6,585 nucleotides of DNA from Pseudomonadota bacterium (lineage in GTDB: Bacteria; Pseudomonadota; Gammaproteobacteria; Burkholderiales; Casimicrobiaceae): the NCBI GenBank assembly GCA_029571495.1, contig JAKPSO010000952.1, forward strand, positions 1 through 6,585, written 5' to 3'. Every line of letters begins with the position of its first letter. Within the stretch, counting starts at the first letter, position 1. Below, piece after piece: positions 6,021 to 6,585 of this stretch. The notes under the pieces were generated by a model. The model was not told where the DNA came from. It searched no databases and saw only the letters and a list, made by a program, of their open reading frames with translations. The position numbers and the translations under genes are program-made.

Positions 6021-6371
6021 CTAGGCGGCCGACGTGGTATCGGCGACTTCGGTGTGTTCCGCCGCAGCAACGGCCGCAGCGCCCATCGCCTTGGGCTTCG
6101 CGGCGAACGCGTTGGCCAAGCGCTTTTTCGCACCGGGTGCTTGCATGCGCGCGTACATCGCGTCGAAGTCTTTCGTGAGCGCATCAAGATTCGGTGCGCT
6201 GGCTTGCGCGAGTTCGCGGTAGCGCTCAACGGAGAGGAGCACCATCGCAGGTTGGTCGTGTTTGGTGATGACGACCGCGCCTTGTGTGAGCACCGTTTTT
6301 GTGACCTGCTGCATGCCGGTGACGAGCGCACTGGCAGTGACTTTCGGGAGCGACTCGACGGCGGTGGTCAT
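6021..6371 (-). CDS. Phd/YefM-family antitoxin
   Basis: This is a 116-residue protein. Residues about 11-54 match the Phd/YefM DNA-binding fold: VTASALVTGMQQVTKTVLTQG, then AVVITKHDQPAMVLLSVERYREL, the classic beta-strand plus helix signature. The remainder is a charged helix (about 60-90) followed by an Ala-rich, probably disordered tail (93-116), as expected for a toxin-wrapping, protease-sensitive antitoxin C-terminus. An AGGA ribosome binding site lies 7 bases before the ATG at 6371. It is the first gene of a two-gene operon with the zeta-like toxin (3-base gap). Phd-type antitoxins repress their own operon by binding upstream palindromes, and an AT-rich palindrome is present at 6405-6423. 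It should neutralise the downstream kinase; this pairing is inferred from adjacency. Confidence 0.88.
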   Translation of the reverse strand: MTTAVESLPKVTASALVTGMQQVTKTVLTQGAVVITKHDQPAMVLLSVERYRELAQASAPNLDALTKDFDAMYARMQAPGAKKRLANAFAAKPKAMGAAAVAAAEHTEVADTTSAA

Positions 6372-6404
6372 GGCGTGATCCTAAGTGCGGCGAATTTTTC
6401 GCAT

Positions 6405-6423
6405 ATTACACAATTTATGTAAT
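6405..6423. promoter_or_regulatory. AT-rich palindrome, likely operator of the toxin-antitoxin operon
   Basis: ATTACA (6405-6410) and TGTAAT (6418-6423) are perfect inverted arms around a 7-base centre, 34 bases upstream of the antitoxin start. The surrounding stretch (about 6390-6436) is the most AT-rich part of this side of the window, fitting a promoter. On the minus strand TAATAT (6408-6403) could serve as a -10 box, but I see no good -35 partner. Phd/YefM antitoxins bind palindromes of this size, so an autoregulatory operator is the natural reading. Confidence 0.5.
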
Positions 6424-6455
6424 TTACGCATTTTTTACGACGCTAGGATTTTGGA

Positions 6456-6585
6456 CTACGCAACACAAATGCGATCGCGCCCGCTCTCTTTCGCGCGGTA
6501 AAGCGCGCCGTCCGCTTTGGAAAGCGCGGTCGCAAACGGCGTTTGCGCGTCGATGAACGCAACGCCGATGCTGGCGGTGAGCGGA
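6456..6585 (-). CDS. C-terminal end of a GGDEF diguanylate cyclase (partial)
   Basis: Reading the minus strand from 6584, 42 residues run to a TAG at 6458-6456. They are the standard end of a GGDEF domain: LTASIGVA, then about a dozen variable residues, ADGALYRAKESGRDRI, and a two-to-three-residue tail. GGDEF proteins make cyclic di-GMP from two GTP and control motility and biofilm. The catalytic GGDEF signature and any sensor domain lie beyond the right edge, so activity cannot be judged. The protein ends right after the domain, so GGDEF is its last domain and no EAL domain follows. The gene ends 84 bases before the antitoxin start, and that gap holds the antitoxin operator. Confidence 0.9.
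   Translation of the reverse strand, partial: PLTASIGVAFIDAQTPFATALSKADGALYRAKESGRDRICVA

Overview
The window looks like chromosomal DNA of a high-GC proteobacterium, most likely a betaproteobacterium of the Burkholderiales type. The genes are GC-rich (for example 42 of 60 bases at 721-780). An orphan Bug-family periplasmic binding protein, a family hugely expanded in Burkholderiales, is present. Short palindromic repeats of types familiar from beta- and gammaproteobacteria sit between the genes. The genus cannot be fixed from this sequence alone.

Layout. Bases 1-1900 (+) hold the end of an ABC-transporter operon: the last 50 residues of a probable solute-binding protein, then two inner-membrane permeases joined by an ATGA overlap. 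The ATPase is not in the window. A long imperfect hairpin (1920-2012), built from two inverted copies of a dispersed repeat, follows the operon. A 2H phosphoesterase gene (2053-2595, +) comes next and overlaps tail-to-tail with a Bug-family binding protein (2582-3553, -). A 403-base gap (3554-3956) is packed with inverted repeats, including a 22-base-arm imperfect palindrome and a REP-like hairpin. A clearly AT-richer gene follows (3957-4994, -), encoding a DUF4365-type, PD-(D/E)XK-like predicted nuclease. A second gap of 399 bases (4995-5393) carries its likely promoter, another copy of the dispersed repeat and a perfect 8-base-arm hairpin.

Bases 5394-6371 (-) encode a compact toxin-antitoxin operon: a Phd/YefM-type antitoxin, then a zeta-toxin-like P-loop kinase 3 bases downstream. 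An AT-rich palindrome (6405-6423) lies upstream and is a likely operator. The window ends in the C-terminus of a GGDEF diguanylate cyclase (6456-6585, -).

How the genes relate. The left half is ordinary metabolism and transport. The right half has the look of an accessory region: a solitary low-GC predicted nuclease and a toxin-antitoxin module separated by repeat-rich spacers. No known multi-gene defence system is recognisable. The most promising uncharacterised item is the DUF4365 protein, whose roughly 190-residue C-terminal half I cannot assign.
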